From the NCBI RefSeq assembly GCF_012848175.1, contig NZ_CP051651.1, positions 3,410,001 through 3,474,000 of the forward strand: DNA of 64,000 nucleotides. The letters are read 5' to 3'. The position numbers and the translations under genes are program-made. Positions 27,506 to 39,554 of the stretch are shown here, one piece after another. This DNA comes from Xanthomonas campestris pv. badrii. GTDB taxonomy: Bacteria; Pseudomonadota; Gammaproteobacteria; Xanthomonadales; Xanthomonadaceae. Position 1 is the first letter of the stretch, and the number at the start of each line of letters is the position of its first letter. Below the pieces are notes generated by a model. The model ran no database searches and was not told the DNA's origin. It worked only from the letters and a program-made list of their open reading frames with translations.

Positions 27506-29344
27506 TTACTCCAGGGTGTACCCCACCCGCAGGCCGCCCCAGTGCTTGCGGCCGACGAAGATCGGTGCGGACAGATCGAACATGATCTGGCCGGTGTCGC
27601 GGCGGTACACCTGCAGCCGATACGGATCGGTGTGTGCGCCGACGCTGCGGCCCACGCGGTCGGTGAACTTGCGCTTGGTGCGGTTGCCGACCAGGTCGCG
27701 CTTGGCATCGCCGGTCAATGGCTGGGTGAAGCGCAGGTTGTGGGTGGGCACGTAGCCGTCGGGATTGGCGCAGATCGCAAACACGATCCACGGATGCGCT
27801 TCCAGCAGCGGCTCCTGCAGCGGCGGAAGCAGCTGATCGCAGACCGCGTCGAAGTCGGTGCTGAACTTGGCCGGCTCCACGCCAGGGATCGGGGTATAGG
27901 TGCGTGCAAACAGCGAAACTTCGTCGATCTGGCCCCGTGCAATCGCCTGCGCCAACGCCTCGCCGATCTTGCCCGCCGTGGCGACGGCGAGTTCCTTGAC
28001 GCGGGCATGCCGCGGCACCTGCAATGGGTCGGCCGGCAACCGGAACAGGCCCACGCAGTCGCGCAGGATTTCGGTGCCGCGCTCCAGGGCTTCGCTGCGC
28101 TCGGCCACGTGTGCGGCGTGCTGCAGATTGCTCCGACCCAGCGCGACCACGCCATCGACCGCATGCTCGATGCCGCGAATCTCTCCGTCCTGCGCCTGGA
28201 TGCGCCCGGCCACCGTGGTCATCGCGGCACTGGCCTGGCCGAGCACGCGGGTAATGCCATCCAGCACGGCTTCGGTGCCGCGCGCGGAGGCCGCACCCTC
28301 GCCTACCGCGGCGCTGGTTTCGGCCAGGATCGCGCGTACGTCGCGGGCGGCGGCGGCGGCACGTTCGGCCAGACGGCGGATCTCGGTGGCGACCACCGCG
28401 AAACCGCGCCCGGCATCGCCGGCATGCGCCGCTTCGATGCTGGCATTGATCGACAGAATATTGGTCTGGAACGCCACCGAGTCGATGACCTCGATGACCT
28501 CGCCGGCACGTGCCGCCCGGCGTTCCACCTCGTGCATGGCCTGGCCCAGCGCATGCGCCGCGGCCACGCCCTGGCGTGCGCTGTCGTCGGCGCTGGCGGC
28601 CAGCGCAATCACCTGCGCCAGATCGGCATTGACGTCCTGCAGGCTGGACGAGAGCCGCTCCACGGCGGTGCGCGCGCCATCCAGGGCGTCGGTCTGCGCC
28701 TGCGACTGACGCACCATCTCATCGTTCTCGGCCACCAGTGGCGGCACCTCGGCGGCGATCTGCACCGACAAGGCCACGGCCTGGCGAATGGCCTCGGCCA
28801 GATTGCCGAAGCCAGCCTGCAGCCGGCGCCCCATCTCGGTGTCCGCCAACCCGGGCGGCAACAGCAAGTCCAGTTCGCAGCCGGCCAGCGCCTGCGCGGT
28901 GCGCTCCAGCACCGTGCGGTCTTCATGCTCGGCCTGCAGGCGCGCGACCAGCGGCTGCAACAGCGGCGAGATCGGCACCGGGAGGCTGTCTTCGGCCAGA
29001 CGCGTGGCCTCGCGCAGCAAAATCGCGGTTTCCACATGCGGCAGCGACAGCATCCAGCCACCATGCGCGCGGTCGCGCAGATAGCGCACACGCCGGGCCG
29101 GGTCGTCGCCTGGCGCGGCCCACACGCCTTCCTCGCCCACAAGGTCGGCCACACTCAATCCCCACAGCACGCTGGCCGGCGCGCCGATCAGATCGCCGGC
29201 GGTCGTGCCCAGCACATCCAGGCCGGCGCGATTGCACGCCAGCACGCAGGCGTCGGCAGACAGGCGCAGCAAGGCCACCGGTGCATCGGGAAGCAGGCCC
29301 GCCTGGGTCTGCGACGGCGAATCGGGCTGTTGCATCGAGCTCAT
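27506..29344 (-). CDS. Soluble methyl-accepting chemotaxis protein with C-terminal sensor
   Basis: 612 residues with no membrane segment, so cytoplasmic. Residues about 15-100 look PAS-like ([26 protein letters not shown]). The signalling hairpin is at about 250-390 ([43 protein letters not shown] is the conserved tip). After it comes a C-terminal domain (about 460-612) with [23 protein letters not shown] and ending [17 protein letters not shown], the pattern of Cache-like sensors of some receptors. The order sensor-signal-sensor is uncommon. Start 29344 (MSSMQQ) has AGGA upstream; the ATG six codons earlier has none. GGT gene upstream on the same strand. Confidence 0.85.
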   Translation of the reverse strand: MSSMQQPDSPSQTQAGLLPDAPVALLRLSADACVLACNRAGLDVLGTTAGDLIGAPASVLWGLSVADLVGEEGVWAAPGDDPARRVRYLRDRAHGGWMLSLPHVETAILLREATRLAEDSLPVPISPLLQPLVARLQAEHEDRTVLERTAQALAGCELDLLLPPGLADTEMGRRLQAGFGNLAEAIRQAVALSVQIAAEVPPLVAENDEMVRQSQAQTDALDGARTAVERLSSSLQDVNADLAQVIALAASADDSARQGVAAAHALGQAMHEVERRAARAGEVIEVIDSVAFQTNILSINASIEAAHAGDAGRGFAVVATEIRRLAERAAAAARDVRAILAETSAAVGEGAASARGTEAVLDGITRVLGQASAAMTTVAGRIQAQDGEIRGIEHAVDGVVALGRSNLQHAAHVAERSEALERGTEILRDCVGLFRLPADPLQVPRHARVKELAVATAGKIGEALAQAIARGQIDEVSLFARTYTPIPGVEPAKFSTDFDAVCDQLLPPLQEPLLEAHPWIVFAICANPDGYVPTHNLRFTQPLTGDAKRDLVGNRTKRKFTDRVGRSVGAHTDPYRLQVYRRDTGQIMFDLSAPIFVGRKHWGGLRVGYTLE

Positions 29345-29424
29345 GGGGAATTCCTGATCCATCGCTATCGTTAGCGGCGCGTGGCGGCTGGAGTTGAGCG
29401 GCAGGCTCGACCGTGGCGATCTGC

Positions 29425-31134
29425 TCAGTAGCCGGCCGCCTGCCCGTCCTTGCGGCTTTCCGAGGCACCGTAATAGACGCCGCTGGCCGCATCGCGCGCG
29501 ATCGCCTGGTAGCCGCCGTACGGGCCGTCGGCAAAGATCACCCGGTGCCCCTTGCGCATCAGCGCGCGGATGGTGTCGTAGGAGAAGCCGGTTTCCAGAT
29601 TGACCTCGCCGCCATCGCTCATCGCGGTGGCCTGGCCGGTGGGCTCGGTGGAGCCTTCATGCTGGATGCGCGGCGCGTCGCCGGCCTCCTGCAGGTTCAT
29701 GTGGAAGTCCACCAGGTTCATCACGATCTGCACGTGGCCCTGCGGCTGCATCGCCCCACCCATCACGCCGAAGCTCAGCCACGGCTTGCCATCCTTGGTG
29801 ACGAAGGCCGGGATGATGGTCTGGAACGGCCGCTTGCCCGGCGCATAGCCGTTGGGGTGGTCCTTCTTCAGCACGAACATCTCGCCGCGGTCCTGCAGGA
29901 TGAAGCCCAGCCCCGGCGGGGCCATGCCGCTACCCATACCGCGGTAATTGGACTGGATCAACGACACCATCATGCCGTCGGCATCGGCCACGGTCATGTA
30001 GATAGTGTCGCCTTCTTCCAGCTGCTTGGGCGTGCCCGGCTGCACTTCCTTGAGCGCCTTGTCCATGGAGATCAGCGCGCGACGCTGCGCGGCGTAGTCC
30101 TTGGAAATCAGCCTGGCCAGCGGCGCCGGCTGGAACGCCGGGTCGGCATAGAAGCGCGCGCGGTCGGCGAAGGCCAACTTCTTGGCTTCGGTGAACAGGT
30201 GCACGTGCTCGGCCGAGCCGAACGGAATCTTGGAGAAATCGTAGCCTTCCAGGATGTTGAGCATCTGCAGCGCAGCAATACCCTGGCTGTTGGGCGGCAA
30301 CTCCCACACGTCAACGCCGCGGTAATTGGTGCTGACCGGCTCCACCCACTCACCCTGGTGGCTGGCCATGTCTTCATAGCTGAGATACCCGCCATTGGCC
30401 TTGAAGTAGGCGCCAATGGTGCGCGCGATCTCGCCCTTGTAGAACGCATCGCGGCCGCCGTCGGCGATCTGCTGCAGCGTGTTGGCCAGGTTCGGGTTCT
30501 TCCACAGCTCGCCCTTGCGCGGGGCGTGCCCGTCGATGGTGAACTGTTCCTTGAAGCCGGGGTACTGCGACAGCCGCGGCACCGAGCGGTCCCAGTAGTA
30601 GGCAATGGTTTCGGCCACCGGATGGCCCTCGCGCGCGTAGCGGATCGCCGGCGCCAGGTTCTGCGCCATCGGCTTGCGGCCGAAGCGCTCATGCAACGCA
30701 AACCAGCCATCCACCGCACCCGGCACCGACACCGGCAGCGGGCCGGTCGGCGGAATGTCCTTCAGCCCACGGCGCTGGAACTCGGCCAGGGTCAGCGACT
30801 TCGGCGAGCGGCCCGAGCCGTTGTAGCCATAGAGTTTGCTGGTCTTGGGGTCCCACACGATGGCGAAAAGATCCCCACCCACCCCGTTGCCGGTCGGCTC
30901 CATCAGGCCCAGCGCTGCATTGGCGGCAATCGCCGCATCCACCGCCGACCCGCCGTTTTTCATCACATCCAGCGCGATCTGCGTGGCCAGGGGCTGCGAG
31001 GTAGCAGCCATGGCATGCGGCGCGATGACTTCCGAGCGGGTGGCGAACGGCTGCCCGGTGATGCGGTCGGCGGCGCCGAGGGGCGGCGCGAGCAGCGCCA
31101 GAGCAGACACCAACAAGACAGGTACGCGACGCAT
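29425..31134 (-). CDS. ggt: Gamma-glutamyltransferase
   Basis: Periplasmic N-terminal nucleophile hydrolase that removes the gamma-glutamyl group from glutathione. 569 residues with signal peptide [22 protein letters not shown]. The precursor is expected to cleave itself before Thr377 in [15 protein letters not shown] (the conserved nucleophile position). Other signatures: [21 protein letters not shown] (about 60-80) and [13 protein letters not shown] with [16 protein letters not shown], which lines the substrate site. Start at 31134 was chosen because it gives a normal signal peptide. It lies 80 bases upstream of the chemoreceptor gene and may be co-transcribed. Confidence 0.94.
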   Translation of the reverse strand: MRRVPVLLVSALALLAPPLGAADRITGQPFATRSEVIAPHAMAATSQPLATQIALDVMKNGGSAVDAAIAANAALGLMEPTGNGVGGDLFAIVWDPKTSKLYGYNGSGRSPKSLTLAEFQRRGLKDIPPTGPLPVSVPGAVDGWFALHERFGRKPMAQNLAPAIRYAREGHPVAETIAYYWDRSVPRLSQYPGFKEQFTIDGHAPRKGELWKNPNLANTLQQIADGGRDAFYKGEIARTIGAYFKANGGYLSYEDMASHQGEWVEPVSTNYRGVDVWELPPNSQGIAALQMLNILEGYDFSKIPFGSAEHVHLFTEAKKLAFADRARFYADPAFQPAPLARLISKDYAAQRRALISMDKALKEVQPGTPKQLEEGDTIYMTVADADGMMVSLIQSNYRGMGSGMAPPGLGFILQDRGEMFVLKKDHPNGYAPGKRPFQTIIPAFVTKDGKPWLSFGVMGGAMQPQGHVQIVMNLVDFHMNLQEAGDAPRIQHEGSTEPTGQATAMSDGGEVNLETGFSYDTIRALMRKGHRVIFADGPYGGYQAIARDAASGVYYGASESRKDGQAAGY

Positions 31135-31395
31135 GTGCAGGCAACTCCCCAAGACACGACAGTGGACGTTCCACCATACCAGCGGCCCGGAGGCACAGCA
31201 CCTGATCAACAGCGCGAGTTGCGATAAACCCGCGCAGTTGGTGACCCAGGTCGGCTCCGTAGGCCAACTGACGATGCAGTTTCAGCGGTAACCATGCTGC
31301 TGCCATGCGGCTTCGCACGGCGCGCGCAGCAGGCCCACCGATGTTTCACCCGCAAGGGTTGACACCTCACCGGCGGCGATGGTTATCTCAACCCC

Positions 31396-31518
31396 ATGCC
31401 GCACCGCACCGCCACCTCGAACGCCCTGATGTCCGCGCCGGCCGGCGCGTCGGCAACGTCGCTTCTCGTGCTCGTACTTATTACCTCGCCAACCGGTGCG
31501 GGACGGGACTTCGTGTAG
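31396..31518 (+). CDS. ilvL: Leader peptide of the ilv operon
   Basis: 40-codon open frame: MPHRTATSNALMSAPAG then ASATSLLVLVLITSP and TGAGRDFV. The run Leu-Leu-Val-Leu-Val-Leu-Ile (residues 23-29) is rich in the three branched-chain amino acids made by the downstream genes, the classical sensor of transcription attenuation. An alternative start (Met12) keeps the run. The gene lies 278 bases before ilvC and is followed by mutually exclusive antiterminator and terminator helices. Ribosome stalling at the Leu/Val/Ile codons should free the antiterminator. No ribosome binding site is sharp. Confidence 0.85.
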   Translation: MPHRTATSNALMSAPAGASATSLLVLVLITSPTGAGRDFV

Positions 31519-31573
31519 GCAACAGGTACACAAGGCTTCGATCAGACCCCGCACCGGCAACGGCGCGGGGTTT
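31493..31573 (+). promoter_or_regulatory. ilv attenuator: competing antiterminator and terminator helices
   Basis: CCGGTGCGGG (31493-31502), inside the leader peptide just after the control codons, pairs perfectly with CCCGCACCGG (31548-31557). The same second segment forms the terminator with the downstream GCGGGG: CCCCGCACCG-GCAA-CGGCGCGGGG followed by TTT (31547-31573), a GNRA-type loop. Only one of the two helices can form, which is the mechanism of attenuation. Confidence 0.85.
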
Positions 31574-31792
31574 CGCGTTTCAGGGACCACCAAAAGTTTC
31601 GAATGACATGAACGACACCACGACCACCTCCACACCACGGTCCACCGGCGCCCATCCAGGCGCAGGCGTCAGTGGCTGGCTGCGTCGTGGCACCGCTCAT
31701 CCCCGCGTTACTCGGCCGGCCAGTGCGCGCACCGCCGGCTAATCCGTTTATCCACTGCCCCTCTCCACTGCCAACCCCGCAAGGATTACTTC

Positions 31793-32794
31793 ATGAGCAA
31801 CGACACCCAACCGAAAATCGCGATCATCGGCTACGGCAGCCAGGGCCGCGCGCATGCGCTGAACCTGCGCGATTCCGGCTTCGACGTCACCGTTGGCCTG
31901 CGCCCCGGTGGCCCGACCGAATCCAAGGCCCAGGCCGACGGCTTCACCGTGGTGGCGCCGTCCGAGGCAGTGAAGAGCGCCGATCTGGTTGCGATCCTGA
32001 CCCCGGACATGGTGCAGAAGAAGCTCTACGAAGACGTCATCGCGCCAAACATGAAGCAGGGCGCCTGCCTGCTGTTCGCGCATGGCCTGAACGTGCACTT
32101 CGACATGATCAAACCGCGCGCCGATCTGGACGTGGTGCTGGTCGCGCCGAAGGGCCCGGGCGCACTGGTGCGTCGCGAGTACGAGATCGGCCGCGGCGTG
32201 CCGTGCATCTATGCGGTGTACCAGGACACCAGCGGCAAGGCCGAGCAGTTCGCGCTGACCTATGCCGGCGGCCTGGGCGGCGCGCGTGCCAACATCATCA
32301 AGACCACCTTCAAGGAAGAGACCGAGACCGATCTGTTCGGCGAGCAGGCGGTGCTGTGTGGCGGTGCGTCCTCGCTGGTGCAGGCCGGTTTCGAGGTACT
32401 GGTGGAAGCCGGTTACCAGCCGGAAATCGCATATTACGAAGTGCTTCACGAATTGAAGTTGATCGTGGACCTGTTCTACGAAGGTGGCATCACCCGCATG
32501 CTGGAATTCGTGTCCGAAACCGCGCAATACGGCGATTATGTCAGCGGCCCGCGCGTGATCGACGCCAGCACCAAGGCGCGCATGAAGGATGTGCTGACCG
32601 ACATCCAGAACGGCACCTTCACCAAGAACTGGGTGGCCGAATACGAAGCAGGTCTGCCGAACTACGCCAAGTTCAAGCAGGCCGATCTGGAGCACCCGAT
32701 CGAAGAAGTGGGCAAGAAGCTGCGCGCCAAGATGGTATGGCTCAATGGCGAACAGCAGGCCGCTGCCGCACCAGCGAACCAACAAGCGGCGTAA
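31793..32794 (+). CDS. ilvC: Ketol-acid reductoisomerase (class I)
   Basis: Second common step of valine, isoleucine and leucine synthesis: isomerises and reduces acetolactate or acetohydroxybutyrate with NADPH. 333 residues, class I length. [21 protein letters not shown] (residues 9-29) is the Rossmann site; the C-terminal knotted domain carries the metal ligands ([14 protein letters not shown] about 179-192; [14 protein letters not shown] near 211). AAGGA precedes the ATG. Preceded by the ilv leader and attenuator and followed by ilvG after 46 bases. Confidence 0.97.
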   Translation: MSNDTQPKIAIIGYGSQGRAHALNLRDSGFDVTVGLRPGGPTESKAQADGFTVVAPSEAVKSADLVAILTPDMVQKKLYEDVIAPNMKQGACLLFAHGLNVHFDMIKPRADLDVVLVAPKGPGALVRREYEIGRGVPCIYAVYQDTSGKAEQFALTYAGGLGGARANIIKTTFKEETETDLFGEQAVLCGGASSLVQAGFEVLVEAGYQPEIAYYEVLHELKLIVDLFYEGGITRMLEFVSETAQYGDYVSGPRVIDASTKARMKDVLTDIQNGTFTKNWVAEYEAGLPNYAKFKQADLEHPIEEVGKKLRAKMVWLNGEQQAAAAPANQQAA

Positions 32795-32840
32795 CTCGCC
32801 GCCGCATCTCCCACCGTTTAACACCGAAGGTCCGCAACGC

Positions 32841-34562
32841 ATGAACACCTCCGCACACAGCACGCCCCGCAATGGCGCGCGCTGGCTGACGCAGGCCCTG
32901 GAAGCCGAGGGCGTGGAAACGCTGTTCGGTTATCCGGGCGGCACCATCATGCCGTTCTACGACGCCCTGGTGGATTCCAGGCTCAAGCACATCCTGGTCC
33001 GCCACGAGCAGGGCGCCGCCCTGGCCGCCAACGGCTATGCCCGTGCCAGCGGCCGGGTCGGCGTATGCGTGGCCACCTCCGGCCCGGGCGCATCCAACCT
33101 GGTCACCGGCATCGCCGATGCGATGCTCGACTCGGTGCCGATGATCTGCCTGACCGGCCAGGTCGCCACGCCGCTGCTGGGCACCGACGCGTTCCAGGAA
33201 CTGGACGTGTTCGGCATGACCATGCCGATCGTCAAGCACAGCTTCCTGGTGCGCAGCGTGGACCAGTTGCCGGAGATGGTGCGCGAAGCGTTCCGCATTG
33301 CACGCGAAGGACGCCCTGGCCCGGTGTTGATCGACCTGCCCAAGGACGTGCAGCTCGCCGATGCCTCGCATCTGCCGGAGCATGTGCCCGCGGCGGTGCT
33401 GCCGCCACCGGCACCGGCGGATGCGGACTTGGCCGAGGCACTGGCCGCCATCGCCAGCGCCGAGCGCCCGGTGGTGTATGGCGGTGGCGGGATTGCATTG
33501 GCTGGCGCAGTGGAGGCATTCCGGCGCTTCGTCGAGGCCACCGGCATCCCGACCGCGCTGACCTTGCGCGGCCTGGGTGCATTGCCGCATGCGCATCCGG
33601 ACTACCTGGGCATGCTGGGCATGCACGGCACACGTGCGGCCAACATGGCCATCCAGGAATGCGATCTGCTGGTGGTGGTCGGTGCGCGCTTCGACGACCG
33701 TGCCACCGGCAAGCTGAGCGAGTTCGCACCGTTTGCGCGCGTCATCCATCTGGATGCCGACGCGTATGAAATTTCCAAGCTGCGCACTGCCGACATTGCG
33801 GTGCCCGGCGATGTGGCTACCAGCCTGAAGGCACTGAGCGCAGCGCGCGCCAACTGCCAGGGCTGGCGCACGCGTTGTTTTGCCAACCGCGAAAAATTCG
33901 GCGCGCGTTACGACGCGCCCGGTACCGATATCTACGCCCCGGCGCTGCTCAAGCGCCTGAGCGAAGTGGCCCCGGCCGACACCATCATCGCCTGCGATGT
34001 GGGCCAGCATCAGATGTGGGTGGCCCAGCATTGCCGCTTCAACGATCCGCGCAATCACCTCACCAGCGGCGCGCTGGGCACCATGGGCTTCGGCCTGCCG
34101 GCGGCGATGGGCGCGCAGTTCGCCTGTCCCGACCGCACTGTGGTGCTGGTCTCCGGCGACGGCAGCTTCATGATGAACGTGCAGGAGCTGGTGACCATCG
34201 CGCGCTGCAAGCTGCCGGTGAAGATCGTGCTGCTGGACAACAGCTCGCTGGGCATGGTGCGGCAGTGGCAGGAGCTGTTCTTTGCCGAGCGCTACAGCGA
34301 GATCGATCTGTCCGACAACCCGGATTTTGCGGCGCTGGCGCAAGTGTTCGGCATCCCGGCCAAGCGCATCATCGCGCGCGGCGACGTGGACGCGGCACTG
34401 GCCGACTTGCTGGCCCAGCCCGGCCCCGGCCTGCTGCATGTGGCCATCGACGCACGCGCCAACGTCTGGCCGCTGGTGCCGCCCAACAACGCCAACAGCA
34501 CCATGCTGGACAGCAATCCCGCACACGCGGCCAAGGAGACGACACATGCGTTACCGGCTTGA
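32841..34562 (+). CDS. ilvG: Acetolactate synthase, large subunit
   Basis: Thiamine-diphosphate enzyme making acetolactate or acetohydroxybutyrate from pyruvate. 573 residues: catalytic Glu in VRHEQGAALAANGYARASG (about 52-70), FAD/TPP-enzyme middle domain, and the TPP-Mg motif GDGSFMMNVQELVTIARC (about 440-457). Start at 32841 (MNTSAHSTPRNG) is chosen because GAAGG sits upstream and the enzyme motifs start at once. The next gene overlaps its end by 17 bases and encodes the small subunit, so IlvG/IlvM are translated together. Confidence 0.95.
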   Translation: MNTSAHSTPRNGARWLTQALEAEGVETLFGYPGGTIMPFYDALVDSRLKHILVRHEQGAALAANGYARASGRVGVCVATSGPGASNLVTGIADAMLDSVPMICLTGQVATPLLGTDAFQELDVFGMTMPIVKHSFLVRSVDQLPEMVREAFRIAREGRPGPVLIDLPKDVQLADASHLPEHVPAAVLPPPAPADADLAEALAAIASAERPVVYGGGGIALAGAVEAFRRFVEATGIPTALTLRGLGALPHAHPDYLGMLGMHGTRAANMAIQECDLLVVVGARFDDRATGKLSEFAPFARVIHLDADAYEISKLRTADIAVPGDVATSLKALSAARANCQGWRTRCFANREKFGARYDAPGTDIYAPALLKRLSEVAPADTIIACDVGQHQMWVAQHCRFNDPRNHLTSGALGTMGFGLPAAMGAQFACPDRTVVLVSGDGSFMMNVQELVTIARCKLPVKIVLLDNSSLGMVRQWQELFFAERYSEIDLSDNPDFAALAQVFGIPAKRIIARGDVDAALADLLAQPGPGLLHVAIDARANVWPLVPPNNANSTMLDSNPAHAAKETTHALPA

Positions 34563-34803
34563 TCTGGTGCTGAAGCCGGCCGAAGGCGCCTTGGTGCGCG
34601 TGATCGGCATGACCGAGCGACGCGGCTTTCGTCCATGCGCCATCCAGGGTGCTGCCCAACCGGATGGGTCCGGCCGCTGGCACCTGCAGCTGGATGTGGA
34701 TAGCAGCCGTCCGCCGGAAACGCTGCGCCTGCAACTGGAGAAGGTGTACGACTGCGAATCCGTTGCGATCACCGCACTGGAATCGGTCGAGGCGGCGGCA
34801 TGA
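34546..34803 (+). CDS. ilvM: Acetolactate synthase small subunit (IlvM-like, ACT)
   Basis: 85 residues, a single ACT domain: MRYRLDLVLKPAEGALVRVIGMTERRGF, then HLQLDVDSSRPPETLRLQLEKVYDCESV. That is the compact IlvM form of the regulatory subunit. It starts inside the ilvG 3' end (ATG at 34546; ilvG stop at 34560-34562) with AAGGAG just upstream. Binds the large subunit and tunes its activity. Confidence 0.9.
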   Translation: MRYRLDLVLKPAEGALVRVIGMTERRGFRPCAIQGAAQPDGSGRWHLQLDVDSSRPPETLRLQLEKVYDCESVAITALESVEAAA

Positions 34804-34878
34804 GCATGCAGACCTCGCGCGACCATCAGACTGCCGTCCGGAGGTGTCTTCTTCCGGATCGCCCGCGCGCGTGCCGCA

Positions 34879-35993
34879 ATGCCTGATTCCGGCCGCCCTT
34901 CCGCACAGGAGCCAGAGGTAGGCGACGTGGCCGTCAGCGTGGCCGACGTCCTGGCCGCGCAGGCACGCCTGCGCAAGTATCTGTCGCCCACGCCGCTGCA
35001 CTACGCCGAGCGCTTCGGCGTGTGGTTGAAGCTGGAGAATCTGCAGCGCACCGGCTCCTACAAGGTGCGCGGTGCGTTGAACGCGCTGCTGGCAGGCCTG
35101 GAGCGCGGCGACGAGCGCCCGGTGATCTGCGCCTCGGCCGGCAATCATGCGCAAGGCGTCGCGTGGTCGGCCTATCGGCTGGGCGTGCAGGCCATCACGG
35201 TGATGCCGCATGGCGCACCGCAGACCAAGATCGCCGGCGTGGCGCACTGGGGCGCCACGGTACGCCAGCATGGCAATAGCTACGACGAAGCATTCGCCTT
35301 CGCCCGCGAACTGGCCGACCAGAACGGCTACCGCTTCCTGTCCGCCTTCGACGACCCGGACGTGATCGCCGGCCAGGGCACGGTCGGCATCGAGCTGGCG
35401 GCGCATGCACCGGACGTGGTGATCGTGCCGATCGGCGGCGGCGGCCTGGCCTCCGGTGTGGCGCTTGCGCTGAAGTCGCAGGGCGTGCGGGTGGTGGGCG
35501 CGCAAGTGGAAGGCGTGGACTCCATGGCGCGCGCCGTGCGCGGCGATGTGCGCGAGATCGCGCCCGTTGCCACGCTCGCCGACGGCGTCAAGGTCAAGAT
35601 TCCCGGCTTCCTCACCCGCCGCCTGTGCGCGAGCCTGCTGGACGATGTGGTCATCGTGCGCGAGGCCGAATTGCGCGAAACACTGGTGCGGCTGGCACTG
35701 GAGGAACACGTCATTGCCGAGGGCGCCGGTGCCCTCGCCCTGGCCGCTGGTCGCCGCGTTGCGGGCAAACGCAAATGTGCGGTGGTCTCTGGCGGTAATA
35801 TCGACGCAACCGTGTTGGCCACACTCTTGTCCGAAGTGCGGCCGCGTCCGCCACGCAAGCCGCGCCGCCGCAATACCGAGCGGCTGCGCAACGAACGCAG
35901 TGCCAAGCCACCACCCGATACACCAGTTCTTTCCCGCCCATCCGCAGTCGCTTCAACGCCTGTCACCGCCATCGCCGTAGAGGAGTCTTCCTG

Positions 35994-35997
<4 letters not shown>
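34879..35997 (+). CDS. ilvA: Threonine dehydratase without ACT domain
   Basis: PLP enzyme converting threonine to 2-oxobutyrate, the entry to isoleucine. 372 residues. The PLP Lys is in [11 protein letters not shown] (Lys62), phosphate-binding [10 protein letters not shown] near 180, and [20 protein letters not shown] near 290. After about residue 310 there is no ACT-like regulatory domain, only a basic, proline-rich tail ([17 protein letters not shown]), so the usual isoleucine feedback domain of biosynthetic IlvA is missing. Its stop overlaps the leuA start (GTGA). A 27-codon frame overlaps the ilvM stop just upstream; I do not call it. Confidence 0.88.
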
Positions 35998-37556
<1,559 letters not shown>

Positions 37557-37587
37557 CACAGGCGCTCCGCTGGACGATGCAACCCTG

Positions 37588-37618
37588 ACGGCCGGCAGAG
37601 TGATCTGCTGGCCGTTTT
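37588..37618 (+). terminator. Terminator of the ilv-leuA operon
   Basis: ACGGCCGGCAGA-GTGATC-type loop-TCTGCTGGCCGT, a 12-bp stem with one G-U, followed by TTTT, 32 bases after leuA. Confidence 0.85.
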
Positions 37619-37790
37619 GGCGTTTGTTGCTGCACTTTTGCAGGCGCGTGAATTTGCTGCCGGCGCCTGTGGGTATACGTATGCTGGAAACGGCGCTGCG
37701 CCAAGGACCAGCCTGGCGGGAGACGTCTGCGGGTTATGTACGAATACGTCGGTCTGTGGAGGCGCTTGCATTCGTACCGACATCGGGCAC

Positions 37791-37810
37791 AGACCTCGCA
37801 TTCGAGGTCT
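37791..37810 (+). repeat. Perfect 8-bp hairpin
   Basis: AGACCTCG-CATT-CGAGGTCT between the leuA terminator and hairpin element C. No T-tract; role unknown. Confidence 0.5.
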
Positions 37811-37843
37811 TGCGGCCTTGCGGGAATGCTTCGGTTTGCTGCG

Positions 37844-37951
37844 GGCACTTGCACGCGTACCGGCGTGGGACACGCCGCAAGTACGTCCATGTAGGCTCTG
37901 GCGCGGCATCCATGCCGCTCAAGGTCCCACGCCGGCACGCGCGCAAGCACC
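37844..37951 (-). repeat. Xanthomonas hairpin element, copy C
   Basis: 108 bp, read on the minus strand. The terminal stem is the longest of the four copies (28 bp, four differences, all G-U type) with a sequence unlike the other copies' stems, while the inner core (GGGACCTTGAGCGGCATGG, GGACGTACTTGCGGCGTGT) is shared. Confidence 0.88.
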
Positions 37952-38133
37952 ACCGGTTGTTGTCGGCTGCTGAAACAAATGCGAAGAGCCTGGTGGTCTA
38001 CACATCTTTCGCGTCATCATCGCTGGCGACATGACGGTAGATGGATAGCTTGCCGATCACATCGGCCACGCAGTCCTCAGGCATCAACACCTGCTTGAAG
38101 CATTGCTTGCCGATCAGCGATAGCAATCTTGAG

Positions 38134-38242
38134 AGCGCGGTGTCGCGTCCGGGGGCGGGACCGTGTGGCGGCATGGATGCCGCCACCGAGCCTCCAGGGA
38201 CGGATTCACGGCGTGTCCCGACACCGGACGCGGCGCCGCGCC
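38134..38242 (+). repeat. Xanthomonas hairpin element, copy D
   Basis: 109 bp, opposite orientation to copy C, 182 bases away. Core with the perfect palindrome GGCGGCATGGATGCCGCC (38167-38184) and a terminal stem of about 28 bp with five differences. The rest of the 37557-38412 gap between the convergent leuA and leuB holds no gene I can support. Confidence 0.85.
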
Positions 38243-38412
38243 ACCGAACGCCCCTGCGTGCCGACCAGTCCTGCGCACGACATCCGCCGATTTCATGCCA
38301 GCACCCCGGTCGAGTGATCTGATCAAGAATCGGTCAACCAAACGAAAGCGGCTACCGTCAAAAGAACGATAGCCACCAGCACAGCTACAACGCGTCGGGG
38401 AAGCAAGCGCTG

Positions 38413-39486
38413 TTACAGCGCGGCCATCACCGCATCGCCCATTGCCACCGTGCCAACCTTGGTCGTGCCTTCCGACCAGATGTCGGCAGTGCGCAGGCCC
38501 TGATCGAGCACCTTGCCGACTGCACGCTCGATTGCATCGGCTGCAGCAGACTGCGCAAACGTGTAGCGCAGCATCATCGCCACCGACAGGATGGTGGCCA
38601 GCGGATTGGCAATGCCCTTGCCGGCGATATCCGGCGCCGAGCCATGGCACGGCTCGTACATGCCCTTGCTGTTGGCATCCAGCGAGGCCGACGGCAGCAT
38701 GCCGATCGATCCGGTGAGCATCGAGGCCTGGTCGGACAGGATGTCGCCGAACATGTTGTCGGTCACGATCACGTCGAACTGCTTGGGGGCGCGCACCAGC
38801 TGCATCGCTGCGTTGTCCACGTACATATGCGATAGCGCGATATCCGGATAGTCCTTGGCCACCTCTTCCACCACCGCGCGCCACAGCTGGCTCGATGCCA
38901 GCACGTTGGCCTTGTCGACCGAGCACAGCTTCCTGCCGCGCAGGCGCGCCATCTCGAAGCCGGCCTTGGCGATACGGCGGATCTCGCTTTCGCTATACGG
39001 CAAGGTGTCGTAGGCCTGGCGCTCGCCGTTGTCCAGGGTGCGATTGCCGCGTGGCTGGCCGAAGTAGATGCCGCCGGTCAGCTCGCGCAGGATCAGCAGA
39101 TCCAGACCCGAAACCACCTCCGGTTTGAGCGTGGATGCCTCGGCCAGTTGTGGATACAGCAAGGCCGGGCGCAGGTTGGCGAACAATCCCAGCTGCGAGC
39201 GGATCTTGAGCAGGCCGCGCTCCGGGCGCAGTGCCGGGTCGATGGTGTCCCACTGCGGGCCACCCACCGCGCCCAGCAGCACCGCATCGGCGGCACGCGC
39301 ACGCTCCAGCGTTTCATCGGCCAGCGGGCTGCCGTATTTGTCGTAGGCGGCACCGCCGAGTTCGTCATACACCAGGCTGTAGCCAAGACCGTGCTGCGCG
39401 TCGATCCGCGTCAGCACCTTGACCGCTTCGGCCATGATTTCCGGGCCGATGCCGTCACCGGGAAGAATCAGAATCTGCTTGCTCAT
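38413..39486 (-). CDS. leuB: 3-isopropylmalate dehydrogenase
   Basis: NAD-dependent oxidative decarboxylation of 3-isopropylmalate in leucine synthesis. 357 residues. Substrate and cofactor motifs: [12 protein letters not shown] at the N-terminus, [14 protein letters not shown] near residues 133-146, [16 protein letters not shown] (Lys and Asn), [27 protein letters not shown] and [17 protein letters not shown] (NAD loop near 277). Last gene of a leuC-leuD-leuB unit on the minus strand; its 3' end faces leuA across hairpin elements C and D. Confidence 0.96.
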   Translation of the reverse strand: MSKQILILPGDGIGPEIMAEAVKVLTRIDAQHGLGYSLVYDELGGAAYDKYGSPLADETLERARAADAVLLGAVGGPQWDTIDPALRPERGLLKIRSQLGLFANLRPALLYPQLAEASTLKPEVVSGLDLLILRELTGGIYFGQPRGNRTLDNGERQAYDTLPYSESEIRRIAKAGFEMARLRGRKLCSVDKANVLASSQLWRAVVEEVAKDYPDIALSHMYVDNAAMQLVRAPKQFDVIVTDNMFGDILSDQASMLTGSIGMLPSASLDANSKGMYEPCHGSAPDIAGKGIANPLATILSVAMMLRYTFAQSAAADAIERAVGKVLDQGLRTADIWSEGTTKVGTVAMGDAVMAAL

Positions 39487-39554
39487 GCAATCCTCGTGGA
39501 AGGGCGCTAGCGCGCCTGGTGTTTCGATGTGCTGCGGTCTTCAATGCGTAAACA

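Noticed and set aside
31609..31742. 44-codon frame between the ilv attenuator and ilvC
   Set aside because: Low-complexity Thr/Pro/Gly-rich, no ribosome binding site, no conservation evidence available; kept out.
34801..34884. 27-codon frame overlapping the ilvM stop and the ilvA start
   Set aside because: The ATGA overlap is tempting, but it is too short and has no recognisable feature; more likely chance.
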